From: Methanospirillum hungatei JF-1
GTDB lineage: Archaea > Halobacteriota > Methanomicrobia > Methanomicrobiales > Methanospirillaceae
Length of the DNA stretch: 64,000 nt
NCBI RefSeq assembly: GCF_000013445.1
Contig: NC_007796.1
Location: 186,001 to 250,000, forward strand
Direction: 5' to 3'
A model generated the notes under the pieces. That model saw only the letters and a list, made by a program, of their open reading frames with translations, was not told the origin of the DNA and made no database searches. The position numbers and the translations under genes were made by a program. Below, piece by piece: positions 8,673 to 17,175 of this stretch; the stretch's first letter is position 1; each line of letters begins with the position of its first letter.

Positions 8673-10082
8673 TCAATACGGAATATCCGAAAGATCATGC
8701 ACTTCATATCCTGCTTTGCGAATTTCATCCTTCCCTGATATTTTTTTTCCAACCAGAGCACAGATGGTCTTTCGGTTCTCATTCCTCCACCATATGTTCC
8801 GGCTCTTTTCTTCTAGTTTTTTGAGTATGCTCATCGCCTCATTCTTGGATAAATCTGTCCATTTACATTCTACACAGATCATCAGGTCTTCATCTTCACA
8901 GATGCTCACGAGGTCTATCTCCATCTCATTATGCCACCATCTTCCCAGCTGGTTTATGTGGATGTGTGGAAAAAGGACTCTTTCCCTGATGAGATGTTCT
9001 GTCAGAAGTTCAAAAAGTGCTCCGGAATAGAGAGAAAAATTCTTCTGGACCCTTGTGAGCACCTCTGGCGTCTGCCGAGCTTCAATAGCCGTCATCTCCG
9101 GATAGATGAATCTGAACCAGAAGGAGAGATAGGGATCTGAAATCCGGTATCGTCGTTTCCTGGATCCCGGAGAAGCAGTAACTGGCAGTTCTTCATGCAC
9201 AATATGAAGTTTCATCAGAACAGAAAGATATTTTGAGACCATACTCCGGTCAAGACCTGTCTGCTGAATGATCTCACCAAGTGAGGTATTTCGCTCAGCT
9301 ATTGCCTTCAGAATTGTCAGATAATTTGCAGGTTCTCTGAATTCATACTGGAGTAATAATTCAGCCTCCATCGTGAGGTAAGCACCTTTGGTAAGAAAGA
9401 GTCTGGTAATATTAGACCAGAAGTCAGTGGTGGGATCAAAGAGTTCAAGATATGCAGGAATCCCTCCGGTTGTAAACCATACCTGAGCCAGATCAACACA
9501 TGACCAGGGAAGGAATTCTTTCATATGAAGAAAAGACAATGGTTCCACCTGCCATTGACCTGTTCTTCTCCCATACAGGGGGCTTTTATATCCAAGGACC
9601 TCCTGTTCCATAATGCTGATACTTGAACCGGAGAGGACGAGCATCACCGGATTATCCCGCATATGCAGGTCCCAGATTCGCTGGAATTGGGATGGAACTG
9701 ATCGGTCTCTCTCGATAAGATATGGAAATTCATCAATAACGATAGGAATTTTCTGTTGTATCCTGACAATTTTCTGAACCTGATGGTGTGATAGGAAACT
9801 GGTCCAGAGTGCTTCGAATGACGGATACGATACACGTGCAAAATTGGGATCATTCAGGAAATCAGATATTTCTTGTGCAAAGATCCCGATATTGGTCTTT
9901 TCAGATTCTGTTGTTGCCAGAATGTAAATCCCTTGTTTATCCTTTAAAAACCGAATTAGCAGTTCAGTCTTCCCAACCCGACGCCTGCCATAGAGTATGA
10001 TAAGTTCAGACTTGTGTGAGCGATACCGGTCTTCAAGAAATGCGAGTTCATGAGTGCGGTTGATGAAGTTAATGTGAGACAT
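8673..10082 (-). CDS. Archaeal AAA ATPase with C-terminal DUF234 domain
   Basis: This 469-residue protein begins with an archaeal-type P-loop ATPase domain (ATPase_2 family). It has Walker A YGRRRVGKTELL, Walker B IPIVIDEF and sensor-like LVLSGSS. A winged-helix segment follows (about residues 255-315; TSLGEIIQQTGLDRSMVSKYLS), then the DUF234 region with a nuclease-like ending (MEIDLVSI...MICVECKWTD), where the D...E-x-K pattern resembles PD-(D/E)XK enzymes. Such proteins are abundant in archaea and often linked to mobile DNA; their role is not established. It stands alone. A nuclease activity is inference from the motif. Confidence 0.85.
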   Translation of the reverse strand: MSHINFINRTHELAFLEDRYRSHKSELIILYGRRRVGKTELLIRFLKDKQGIYILATTESEKTNIGIFAQEISDFLNDPNFARVSYPSFEALWTSFLSHHQVQKIVRIQQKIPIVIDEFPYLIERDRSVPSQFQRIWDLHMRDNPVMLVLSGSSISIMEQEVLGYKSPLYGRRTGQWQVEPLSFLHMKEFLPWSCVDLAQVWFTTGGIPAYLELFDPTTDFWSNITRLFLTKGAYLTMEAELLLQYEFREPANYLTILKAIAERNTSLGEIIQQTGLDRSMVSKYLSVLMKLHIVHEELPVTASPGSRKRRYRISDPYLSFWFRFIYPEMTAIEARQTPEVLTRVQKNFSLYSGALFELLTEHLIRERVLFPHIHINQLGRWWHNEMEIDLVSICEDEDLMICVECKWTDLSKNEAMSILKKLEEKSRNIWWRNENRKTICALVGKKISGKDEIRKAGYEVHDLSDIPY

Positions 10083-10182
10083 AAGTATATTACTTATCTC
10101 TCACGAAATGATGAATATATGGATCACATCTCTTCCTATTCAGGGTATTATGGGTCTGTATTTGAAATTTTCTGACTCCGGT

Positions 10183-10908
10183 TTATATTTTCACTTTTCT
10201 GAATACATGGATCGCAAGAGTGACAACACCGATACAAAGCAGGGATAATACACTGATCTGGGTCACTGGAATCTCACCGGTCTGGAGTATTCGGATGCCA
10301 TCGATTGCAAAACTGAGTGGATTCACTCTGGCGATGGGTTCCAGCCATGCGGGCATGACATCATAGGGCATCATAGCCGATGAGGTAAAGAAGAGTGGCA
10401 TTGAGATCATGGCATTTGCTGCTGCATACTGGTCATGATCATCCAGATAGATGGCAATTGTTGTTGCCGCAGCGGAGAGGAGTGCTCCGAAGATGAAGAG
10501 AATAATGTACGTTCCGATAAGCTGGGTCAGGGAGTATAACCTGGCTCCCAGAAGAAATGCAAAGATGAGAATGATTGTTGACTGGATGACTCCCCGGATG
10601 GTAATGACCAGTATCTTCCCAAACAGGATACTCTCCCGGGGAGGGGGGAGGGCAAGGAATTTATTGAAAAATCCCAGCATACGGTCAAGGATAAGAAGAC
10701 CTCCACCGGCTAGTGATGCAGAGAGGACGGTCATGGCCAGAATGCCCGGTGTTACAAAATCAATGTAATGTTCAGTGAACCGTATGGGAAGAGCAAGACC
10801 TACGAAGATTAGCCAGGCAGCCGGCATGGCCATTGCTGCAATAAACCCCCATTTTCCTCTAAACCACCGGACAAGGTCACGTTTACAGTACACCAGTATC
10901 GGATTCAT
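10183..10908 (-). CDS. ABC-2 type exporter permease (DrrB/NodJ-like)
   Basis: This 241-residue membrane protein has six predicted helices typical of ABC-2 permeases. The segments are near residues 20-40, 50-75, 100-125, 135-160, 165-185 and 215-235, and the conserved AIDGIRIL-type motif lies just before the last one. It would form the membrane channel of an exporter with the ATPase encoded immediately upstream, whose stop overlaps this start by four bases (ATGA). The substrate is unknown; relatives export drugs, lipids or polysaccharides. A second pair of the same kind lies at 62125-63869. Confidence 0.85.
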   Translation of the reverse strand: MNPILVYCKRDLVRWFRGKWGFIAAMAMPAAWLIFVGLALPIRFTEHYIDFVTPGILAMTVLSASLAGGGLLILDRMLGFFNKFLALPPPRESILFGKILVITIRGVIQSTIILIFAFLLGARLYSLTQLIGTYIILFIFGALLSAAATTIAIYLDDHDQYAAANAMISMPLFFTSSAMMPYDVMPAWLEPIARVNPLSFAIDGIRILQTGEIPVTQISVLSLLCIGVVTLAIHVFRKVKI

Positions 10909-11894
10909 CGTTTCCCCATCATATTCCGGAAGGTGCTTGATTTAAACGGACTTTTATCCTCCCCTGGTCCTACAAGATGAAGAAATACATCATCAAGGGA
11001 CGGCTGCCTGACTGACATGGATAAAACCTGATTTCCGGCATCGCTTAGGGCATCTTTCACCAGGGGGAGTGCTGCTGCTCCGTTTTCACAATGAAATATG
11101 AGGGTATCTTCCTCCTGATGTGCAAAGCTCACTCCCGGCACATCAATACCGGTGAATTTCCCTGATATAGAAACTGATATGATATCCTGAGAAATTATCC
11201 CTTTTAATCTTGCCGGGGTATCAACCGCCTGAATTCTGCCATGGTCAATGATGGCAACCCGGTCACAGTACCGGTCTGCTTCATCCATGTAATGGGTTGT
11301 GACAAAGACCGTCATCCCATCATTTCGAAGCGTTCTGATGTGCTCCCAGATCTTTTTCCTGGCAGCAACATCAAGGCCGACGGTTGGTTCATCAAGAAAC
11401 AGGATCTTCGGGTTATGCACCAGAGCCTGGGCAAGTTCAAGACGTCTTCTCATCCCTCCCGAATACACCTTTGCCCGTTCATCTGCCCGGTCCAAAAGAT
11501 CAAGAATTTTCAGAACCTCATTGGATCGTTCAACGGGATTTTTCACGCCATAGAGTTCGGCAAACATGATGACATTCTCCCTCCCACTCAGTCTGACATC
11601 GACTGCCATATCCTGCGGAACATAACTAATGGACTCCCGAACCCTTCGGGGGTTTTTCCGGATGTCATATCCACAGATGGTCGCATCTCCGCTGTCTGGG
11701 TCAAGAAGGGTTGTCAGCATCAGAACGGTTGTTGTTTTTCCGGAGCCGTTCGGCCCGACAAGACCGAATATTTCGGTTCCGACTGAAAGGGTCAGGTTAT
11801 CTACTGCCAGAAGATCACCAAATCCTTTGGTGAGGGAATGGGTTACCAGTGGGTATTCATGAACGGATTGATTGTGACGGTATGTGGTTGCCAT
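10905..11894 (-). CDS. ABC exporter ATPase (DrrA-type)
   Basis: This 329-residue ATPase has Walker A (GPNGSGKTT), a signature variant (YSGGMRRRLELAQAL), Walker B (ILFLDEPTVGLD) and an H-loop (VTTHYMDEADR). The YSGGMRRRLE signature and the roughly 100-residue C-terminal extension mark the DrrA/CcmA subfamily, which powers ABC-2 permeases. It is translationally coupled to the downstream permease gene. The substrate cannot be told from sequence. Confidence 0.9.
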   Translation of the reverse strand: MATTYRHNQSVHEYPLVTHSLTKGFGDLLAVDNLTLSVGTEIFGLVGPNGSGKTTTVLMLTTLLDPDSGDATICGYDIRKNPRRVRESISYVPQDMAVDVRLSGRENVIMFAELYGVKNPVERSNEVLKILDLLDRADERAKVYSGGMRRRLELAQALVHNPKILFLDEPTVGLDVAARKKIWEHIRTLRNDGMTVFVTTHYMDEADRYCDRVAIIDHGRIQAVDTPARLKGIISQDIISVSISGKFTGIDVPGVSFAHQEEDTLIFHCENGAAALPLVKDALSDAGNQVLSMSVRQPSLDDVFLHLVGPGEDKSPFKSSTFRNMMGKR

Positions 11895-12127
11895 AGGGTA
11901 TAAGGATTTCAGGGTTCTTTCCCTGTTTCGTATTACATTATATTCGAGTGAAAATAAAAAAGCGTTGAATTGTATTCATATCATTCACCGATACCGTTGG
12001 AAGTAATCAAGGGTGGTTCTGCACACACTCCTAATATTCCGGATTCTGATACCGTGATCATTATGAAATTATTATTTTTATATTATGGCTTTTTATCAGG
12101 TTCAGGGATGATTACATACATTTCATC

Positions 12128-13318
12128 TCATGATAATCTGCAATATATCTTCTCAAACTCTCGTATTTTTTTTGCGATTATTTTTTGAATCTGGGCATCA
12201 TTCAATTCATCCGTATATTTTTCTTCTTCCCTGATCATATCATCGATCTTCTGTAACTCATAATGATGCAACATCCAGATATATTCTTCACGAAGGGTTG
12301 GATTTTTCAGGACCGTATATGCAAGATTGACATCCGGTGTCCGTTCCAGTGTCCGGTACCGGGAACGAAGAAGAGATTCAATCTCACTTTTTGGAAGTGA
12401 GCTGATATGTTCATCGACACCAAAGATTGAAAAGAATGTTCTATCAGAGGGGGGGAGGAATTCTTTCCAGTCATGATTTGAGGATAAATTATTTCCTATC
12501 CGGTCAAAAATATCCAATATCTGCTCTGATACTGTAAGCGACATATACATAACTTTGCTGACGAATTGCGGATCAAAAACTTCCCATCTTTTTCGCAGTT
12601 TTTTTATCAGTTCCTTTGCATCTTCATTTGGACTATCCTGAATGAAATTCTTGCAGTTTATGAACTGTTCCCGCTTTATCGGGTCCTGCATTATCGCTGA
12701 TATTAAAACTGATAATTCATCACCGGATGACGCATATGCTATTGCCTCCTCCTCACTGCAATCCTGATTCAGTCCAGAAAATTCAAAAATATCTGGCATT
12801 CCTTTTGAGATAAGGAACATGTAATCGTGGTGATTTTGAGTAAAAGCTCCTAATTTTCGAATAGTAAGAGCATTTTTTAAATACTCATCATGGGCTTTTT
12901 TGAGATTCTCGATCAAATGAGCCGGGCTATATCTGGTAGCATGCTCAAACCTGATAAGAAATTCATCATATTTCACCCGGAGTTGCAGGTCTGAAAGCAC
13001 CCTGTAGGCCTCTTCGATAGAATCATCCGGATAGACCGATAATGTGCACTCCCGTTCATATGCTTTTTGAAGCGTCTCTTTTGAAAACCCTTTCAGTACT
13101 CCCAGAACAGCATAATAGGATGGAATACCTGAACTGATGTCTTCAACCCATTGAGGATACCGCGACTTGTAATTGAAAAACCGTTCAATATATTGCACTC
13201 CTTTTCGTGGATCGATATTCTCCGACGAGACTTTCCAGTACGGATCATCGTCAGGATTCAATGGTGGGGGCGATTGTTTTGGGCTTTTCTGTATTTGTGC
13301 TCTCTTTTTATTCCCCAT
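12128..13318 (-). CDS. Divergent protein with two degenerate J-domains
   Basis: This 396-residue protein has two segments that look like shortened J-domains. The first (about residues 67-120) reads SYYAVLGVLKGFSKETLQKA, then YPD at 96-98 where HPD is expected, then EAYRVLSD and RVKYDEF. The second (about 294-350) has FFSIFGVDE, then TPD at 327-329, then NLAYTVLKNP and REEYI. Loss of the HPD His normally abolishes stimulation of Hsp70 ATPase. There is no zinc finger, G/F region or membrane segment, and the C-terminus is a charged helix. The start overlaps the end of the Hsp70 gene by 11 bases. I infer a dedicated partner of that Hsp70. Confidence 0.65.
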   Translation of the reverse strand: MGNKKRAQIQKSPKQSPPPLNPDDDPYWKVSSENIDPRKGVQYIERFFNYKSRYPQWVEDISSGIPSYYAVLGVLKGFSKETLQKAYERECTLSVYPDDSIEEAYRVLSDLQLRVKYDEFLIRFEHATRYSPAHLIENLKKAHDEYLKNALTIRKLGAFTQNHHDYMFLISKGMPDIFEFSGLNQDCSEEEAIAYASSGDELSVLISAIMQDPIKREQFINCKNFIQDSPNEDAKELIKKLRKRWEVFDPQFVSKVMYMSLTVSEQILDIFDRIGNNLSSNHDWKEFLPPSDRTFFSIFGVDEHISSLPKSEIESLLRSRYRTLERTPDVNLAYTVLKNPTLREEYIWMLHHYELQKIDDMIREEEKYTDELNDAQIQKIIAKKIREFEKIYCRLS

Positions 13319-15053
13319 TGTTCCCCCGGATGGTAATAATACACCCGTCTTCCAGGTTTAAATCAGATATCCGCAGGTCATCACCCGGTGTCATCTCTCC
13401 GATCTCAATCATTTCATCTCCTGTCATAATCTGCCGGTCAATCAGCTCACGTTTCAGTGATTCGATAGAGGTTGCAGGATTGAGGTACATATCCAGGGTC
13501 GTCTTCCCTGACTCATCTCCGATGACGACATGAACACTCCTCTTCCCGACAAGTTTTTTCATCCACTTGCTCTTCTCTTTCTTTGAAAGACGGGAGCGTG
13601 ATTCAAATTTTACCGTCCGCTCGTTTCCTGAGTCAGTGTCATAGGCCCGGACATTGAGGATTCCGAACTCTTCACCTACCGCGAATGTGACTTCAATTTT
13701 ATTTTCTTCGGCTGGCATAGGTTCGACGCTGATATAAAACTGCCCAAGATATTCATTATCCTCCGCCATCTCCTCCTCTCCCTGATATACTGCGATGATG
13801 ACTTCAGGAACATAATCCCATGAATTTGTGTAAAGCCTTGTCCGGGAGATTGGGATTTTTGTGTTTCGTTCGATTACCCTGGACAGAGTTCCGTTCGTGA
13901 TTTTTACACCAAGAGAAGAAGATATTACATCACTGATCTCCACATTCTTCGCCATCCTGGATTTTTCTGGAACATAGGTACTTCCTGCCAGTGCTGCCCC
14001 TTCTGCAACTGCAGTGTATGGATCTCCTTCCAGCGGTTCTTTTCCAAAATATTCCGTAACAAACCTTCTGACCGCTGGTATCAGGGTTGTTCCCCCAACA
14101 AGGAGGATATCATCGATCTCATCTTTTTCAAGGGATGCATCGTGAAGGGCACGTTCCATTGGTGCACGGGTGCGTTCAATCAGATCCTGAATCAGGGATT
14201 CGAGTGTTTGCCTGGTCAGTTCCATCGTGAATGGAGGACGGTTCTCTGCAACAAACGGAATGGTAATTTGTGTACTCTCTTCTGTAGAAAGGGCTATCTT
14301 TGCCTCCTCGGCAGCCTCCTTGAGTGTAGCCTGCAATGCCAGGTCAATTTTATCGCTTTTTCCGAGTTCCTTTTGTAATGCTTTCGTGACATAAGCAATG
14401 ATCCGCGTATCCAAATCGTCTCCGCCAAGCCGGTGTTCTCCGGTACTTGCATCGACATCAAAAAAGCCGGATGAGACAGAAAGGATGGACACATCAAATG
14501 TTCCCCCACCAAAATCGTAAACCAGAACTTTTCGGTCCCTATCTTCCCTGATTCCATAGGCAAGTGCGGCAGCGGTCGGTTCGTTTATCAGCCGGACAAC
14601 ATTAATTCCTGCAATCTCTGCTGCATCCATGATCGCCTGCCTTTGGCTGTCAGAATAGTTTGCAGGGACGGATACGACGGCATCGTAGAAGGTTTTTCCT
14701 GTCCGTTCCCTGGCATCCTGGATGAGTTTTTGAAAGATGAGGGCCCCGATATATTCAGGGGGAAATTTGAACCTCCCCACCTGTTTCTTATAATCAGTTC
14801 CCATTTCACGCTTGATGGAACTGACAACTTTATCAGGGTGGATAATCTGATTATGCTTGGCCTGCTCCCCGATGGAGAACTCCTTTTCGTTTTTGAAATA
14901 TACAACCGATGGGGTAATTTTGCTGCCCTGGTCGTTCTCGATGACCACTGGTTCATCCAGAAGCATATATGCCATCTTGGAATTTGTTGTGCCAAAGTCT
15001 ATGCCGATTATATCTTTGTTCATTGTAGTGTCCAGTTTAAAATTTTCATTCAC
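13308..15053 (-). CDS. Hsp70 (DnaK family) with C-terminal ubiquitin-like domain
   Basis: This 581-residue protein has an intact Hsp70 nucleotide-binding domain: IGIDFGTTNS (16-25), SVPANYSDSQRQA, INEPTAAALAYG (156-167), VYDFGGGTFDVS and LLVGGTTLIPAVR. A short interdomain linker and beta-sandwich substrate domain follow (about 372-485). The alpha-helical lid of DnaK is absent. Residues about 506-577 instead match a ubiquitin/beta-grasp pattern: VHVVIGDE, KTTLDMYLNP, TSIESLKRELIDRQ, EMIEIGE and LRISDLNLEDGCIITIRG. DnaK is normally about 610-640 residues. It overlaps the GrpE-like gene (ATGA) and the J-like gene. A second in-frame ATG at 15023 is the likelier start by homology. Confidence 0.9.
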   Translation of the reverse strand: MNENFKLDTTMNKDIIGIDFGTTNSKMAYMLLDEPVVIENDQGSKITPSVVYFKNEKEFSIGEQAKHNQIIHPDKVVSSIKREMGTDYKKQVGRFKFPPEYIGALIFQKLIQDARERTGKTFYDAVVSVPANYSDSQRQAIMDAAEIAGINVVRLINEPTAAALAYGIREDRDRKVLVYDFGGGTFDVSILSVSSGFFDVDASTGEHRLGGDDLDTRIIAYVTKALQKELGKSDKIDLALQATLKEAAEEAKIALSTEESTQITIPFVAENRPPFTMELTRQTLESLIQDLIERTRAPMERALHDASLEKDEIDDILLVGGTTLIPAVRRFVTEYFGKEPLEGDPYTAVAEGAALAGSTYVPEKSRMAKNVEISDVISSSLGVKITNGTLSRVIERNTKIPISRTRLYTNSWDYVPEVIIAVYQGEEEMAEDNEYLGQFYISVEPMPAEENKIEVTFAVGEEFGILNVRAYDTDSGNERTVKFESRSRLSKKEKSKWMKKLVGKRSVHVVIGDESGKTTLDMYLNPATSIESLKRELIDRQIMTGDEMIEIGEMTPGDDLRISDLNLEDGCIITIRGNNGE

Positions 15054-16069
15054 TCACCGGGCTGGTATGGATCCTGGTATCGTGGCATCTGTTCAACCAG
15101 ATTCAGCGAGTTATTATGTAACCTTATCGAAATACATCTCTCAAATTCTCTGACATGGGTAGTTAATGTGCGAAGATCATCTTTCAGTTTTTGCATATCA
15201 TCTTCCAGTTGTCCCTGAATGTCAGCCTGTTCGGTAATAATCTGACTCAAATCATGAATCTCCTCTTCATTCTGTTCAATCTTCTTCTCCAGTTCTGCTA
15301 TCTCCTTTTCAAGCCTGGTGATATGTTCACTCTCTTTATGGGCCAGCTGGTCGATATCATGAGTGATTGCATCAAATTTCTGCCGGTTTGGAAATATCCG
15401 GTTAAAGATTGAAGTGACCATGCCTGGCTTTTGTAATGGTAGAGGCTCCCTTGGCTTTTTCGAGATGATGACTTCTGCCGGTCTGATAAGTTGAGACTCC
15501 CGCAGGTATCCGCGTCTTACTACTGAAAATATAGTGTCTTCCGGGTATTTGCTATTATATTCAAGTCCGACTGCCATATGCAGGGTATCATCAAATATGG
15601 CTCCGGGTTGTGGGTCGATGGGTGTCAGTTTGCCTGATGAGAGTACCTGCTGATACATCCCTTCAATATTGAGATGATAATTTTCATGGACCTCCCGCAC
15701 GGCATCACAGGTGGGATTTTTTGAGCTGTGCATCATGCGACATAACGAATCTGCAATAACCAGTAATTTTTTTGCTTGATCTGCCTGAAGGTCTTTCTTT
15801 TTCAATTCCTCATTTTTTCGTGTTGTCTCAATGAAATCTTTGAATTCTTTTTTAATGGCGTTATATTGAGATTCAAAATGTTCTGCTTTTTTCTGAAGAT
15901 CGGTGATATCCGGATCAACCATTGGTGACATGTTTGTCTTTGGGAGAATATAGCTTTTATTATATTGTCCCCCCTCATTGGTACAGGATGTACCTGGCAG
16001 GGAATGAGTCAGGTTTAAAAGATTTTGCGTCTGCCTTATCTTTAGATAATCCGCGATTGCTGCATTCAA
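15050..16069 (-). CDS. GrpE-like nucleotide exchange factor with coiled-coil tail
   Basis: The middle of this 339-residue protein matches GrpE. A long helix (about residues 54-100) is followed by a helix bundle and the beta-wing FDDTLHMAVGLE, YPEDTIFSVVRRGY and LIRPAEVIISK (about 159-204). GrpE proteins are normally near 180-210 residues; here a further 130 residues follow, with a strong coiled coil at about 235-310. It would exchange ADP on the Hsp70 encoded next. The long frame uses a TTG overlapping the toxin stop. The ATG at 15931 (MSPMVDPD) begins closer to the conserved part and may be the true start, with about 134 bases of possible promoter before it. Confidence 0.8.
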   Translation of the reverse strand: MNAAIADYLKIRQTQNLLNLTHSLPGTSCTNEGGQYNKSYILPKTNMSPMVDPDITDLQKKAEHFESQYNAIKKEFKDFIETTRKNEELKKKDLQADQAKKLLVIADSLCRMMHSSKNPTCDAVREVHENYHLNIEGMYQQVLSSGKLTPIDPQPGAIFDDTLHMAVGLEYNSKYPEDTIFSVVRRGYLRESQLIRPAEVIISKKPREPLPLQKPGMVTSIFNRIFPNRQKFDAITHDIDQLAHKESEHITRLEKEIAELEKKIEQNEEEIHDLSQIITEQADIQGQLEDDMQKLKDDLRTLTTHVREFERCISIRLHNNSLNLVEQMPRYQDPYQPGE

Positions 16070-16602
16070 GACCAGGATTCATCCTTCTTTCCCTGAAGCT
16101 GTTCCAGCAGATCAAGGATTAGTCCATATTGTTCAGATCCGATTCTGAAACCTTCACGGATCATTACCTGGAGAATCTTTTTTACTTTCTCTTTGGATAT
16201 GATTCTGTTTTTCACAAGAGTAAAAAGAATAAATGCAGATCCTCTCACTTCAATCTGAAACATTTCTCCGATCTCACGACTTATCCGGTCATCAACTATG
16301 GCGATGCCTTGTAGTTCGTCCGAGAGAGCCAGAACCTCCATCTCCCCTGGGTGAAGATCACGGTGCAAACCAGAGAATTTCTCTAAAAAATGCTCTTCTG
16401 GCGGTTTCAGGGTAAGAGATTCCTGCGTAATGAGATGAGCGGTAACTTCAGCATCAGGATGTCCCTGTACCCTCCCGATCGTAACAACCTCTGCATATAC
16501 CGCAGGGGGGATGTAATTTTCTGAATGTACCTCTAAAGCGAGATGGAGAGCTCCGGCCCTTGCAAAATAGATCAGTGGTGATGAATCAAATACCCGAATC
16601 AT
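16066..16602 (-). CDS. PIN-domain toxin, DUF3368 family
   Basis: This 178-residue protein begins IRVFDSSPLIYFA, the first acidic residue of a PIN nuclease. Further acidic motifs are HPGEMEVLALSDE and AIVDDRISREI, in the usual order and spacing of DUF3368 PIN proteins. Such proteins are RNases that act as toxins paired with UPF0175 antitoxins, and exactly such a gene precedes it with a 4-base overlap. The catalytic acids appear intact. The stop codon abuts the long GrpE-like reading frame. Because the antitoxin carries an early stop, the toxin may be poorly translated or tamed by other means. Confidence 0.85.
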   Translation of the reverse strand: MIRVFDSSPLIYFARAGALHLALEVHSENYIPPAVYAEVVTIGRVQGHPDAEVTAHLITQESLTLKPPEEHFLEKFSGLHRDLHPGEMEVLALSDELQGIAIVDDRISREIGEMFQIEVRGSAFILFTLVKNRIISKEKVKKILQVMIREGFRIGSEQYGLILDLLEQLQGKKDESWS

Positions 16603-16904
16603 ATCTTCATTGCTGCCTGATAATCATCCTGAATATCCTGAACTGATACATTAAGGATTACATTGTTCTTCTTCAGGAGATCTATCATTTCTCTCACAGA
16701 TATCTCACATATCTCTGCGGCTTTTCCGAGTGAAATACGTCCCTGCCTGTACTGATCCAAAGCATTTTTTCTGAGTTCTTCATCAAGACCTGAGGACAAG
16801 GCCATTCGAATCAGGGAAGAGCGATCTAATGCAGTAAGAAGAGACAGTGCTTCAATCTTTCGTGATATTTATGAGGTAGGGCGTATTGAAATGACAGAAA
16901 CCAT
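16599..16904 (-). pseudogene. UPF0175 antitoxin with premature stop in its DNA-binding part
   Basis: From the ATG at 16904 the frame reads MVSVISIRPTS, then TAA (16869-16871), then ISRKIEALSLLTALDRSS and on without interruption to 16599. The part after the stop matches the end of a ribbon-helix-helix domain followed by the UPF0175 body (YRQGRISLGKAAEICEISVREM). A shorter frame could restart at ATG 16805, giving 68 residues without the DNA-contacting strand. Either the antitoxin lost autoregulation but can still bind the toxin, or it is dead. It overlaps the PIN gene by 4 bases. A sequencing error is also possible. Confidence 0.7.
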
Positions 16905-16932
16905 GTATACACAATAAATATTTATATACATG
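16902..16932. promoter_or_regulatory. Palindromic operator over the antitoxin start
   Basis: A perfect 8-bp inverted repeat, CATGTATA then 15 bases then TATACATG, covers the antitoxin ATG (16902-16904) and an AT-rich TATA-like core. Ribbon-helix-helix antitoxins usually bind such a site to repress their own operon. Because nothing clearly separates the genes downstream, the site may also control the GrpE/Hsp70/J genes. Confidence 0.55.
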
Positions 16933-17175
16933 AACTTTTCTGCTCATTAAATACTCCTTAACCGGAATTAAACGCCCATATATATTCGTTTTATTCTGAT
17001 GAATTTGACAGGATGATCTCCAACATGACTTTTAAGGATAGGTGGGGGATTATGACATGAATCCTGTGAATCTTAAGAGATTGAAATCTTAACGAAATGA
17101 TAATTCCCATGAGGATGACGAGAGGAGATAATCAATTCGATTAGAAATTGGGACGATAATGTTTAAAAAAGAGGT
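16933..17175. other. Spacer between antitoxin promoter and His-rich gene
   Basis: AT-rich DNA with no convincing gene. It separates the promoter of the toxin-antitoxin/Hsp70 operon from the end of the His-rich peptide gene. Confidence 0.4.
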
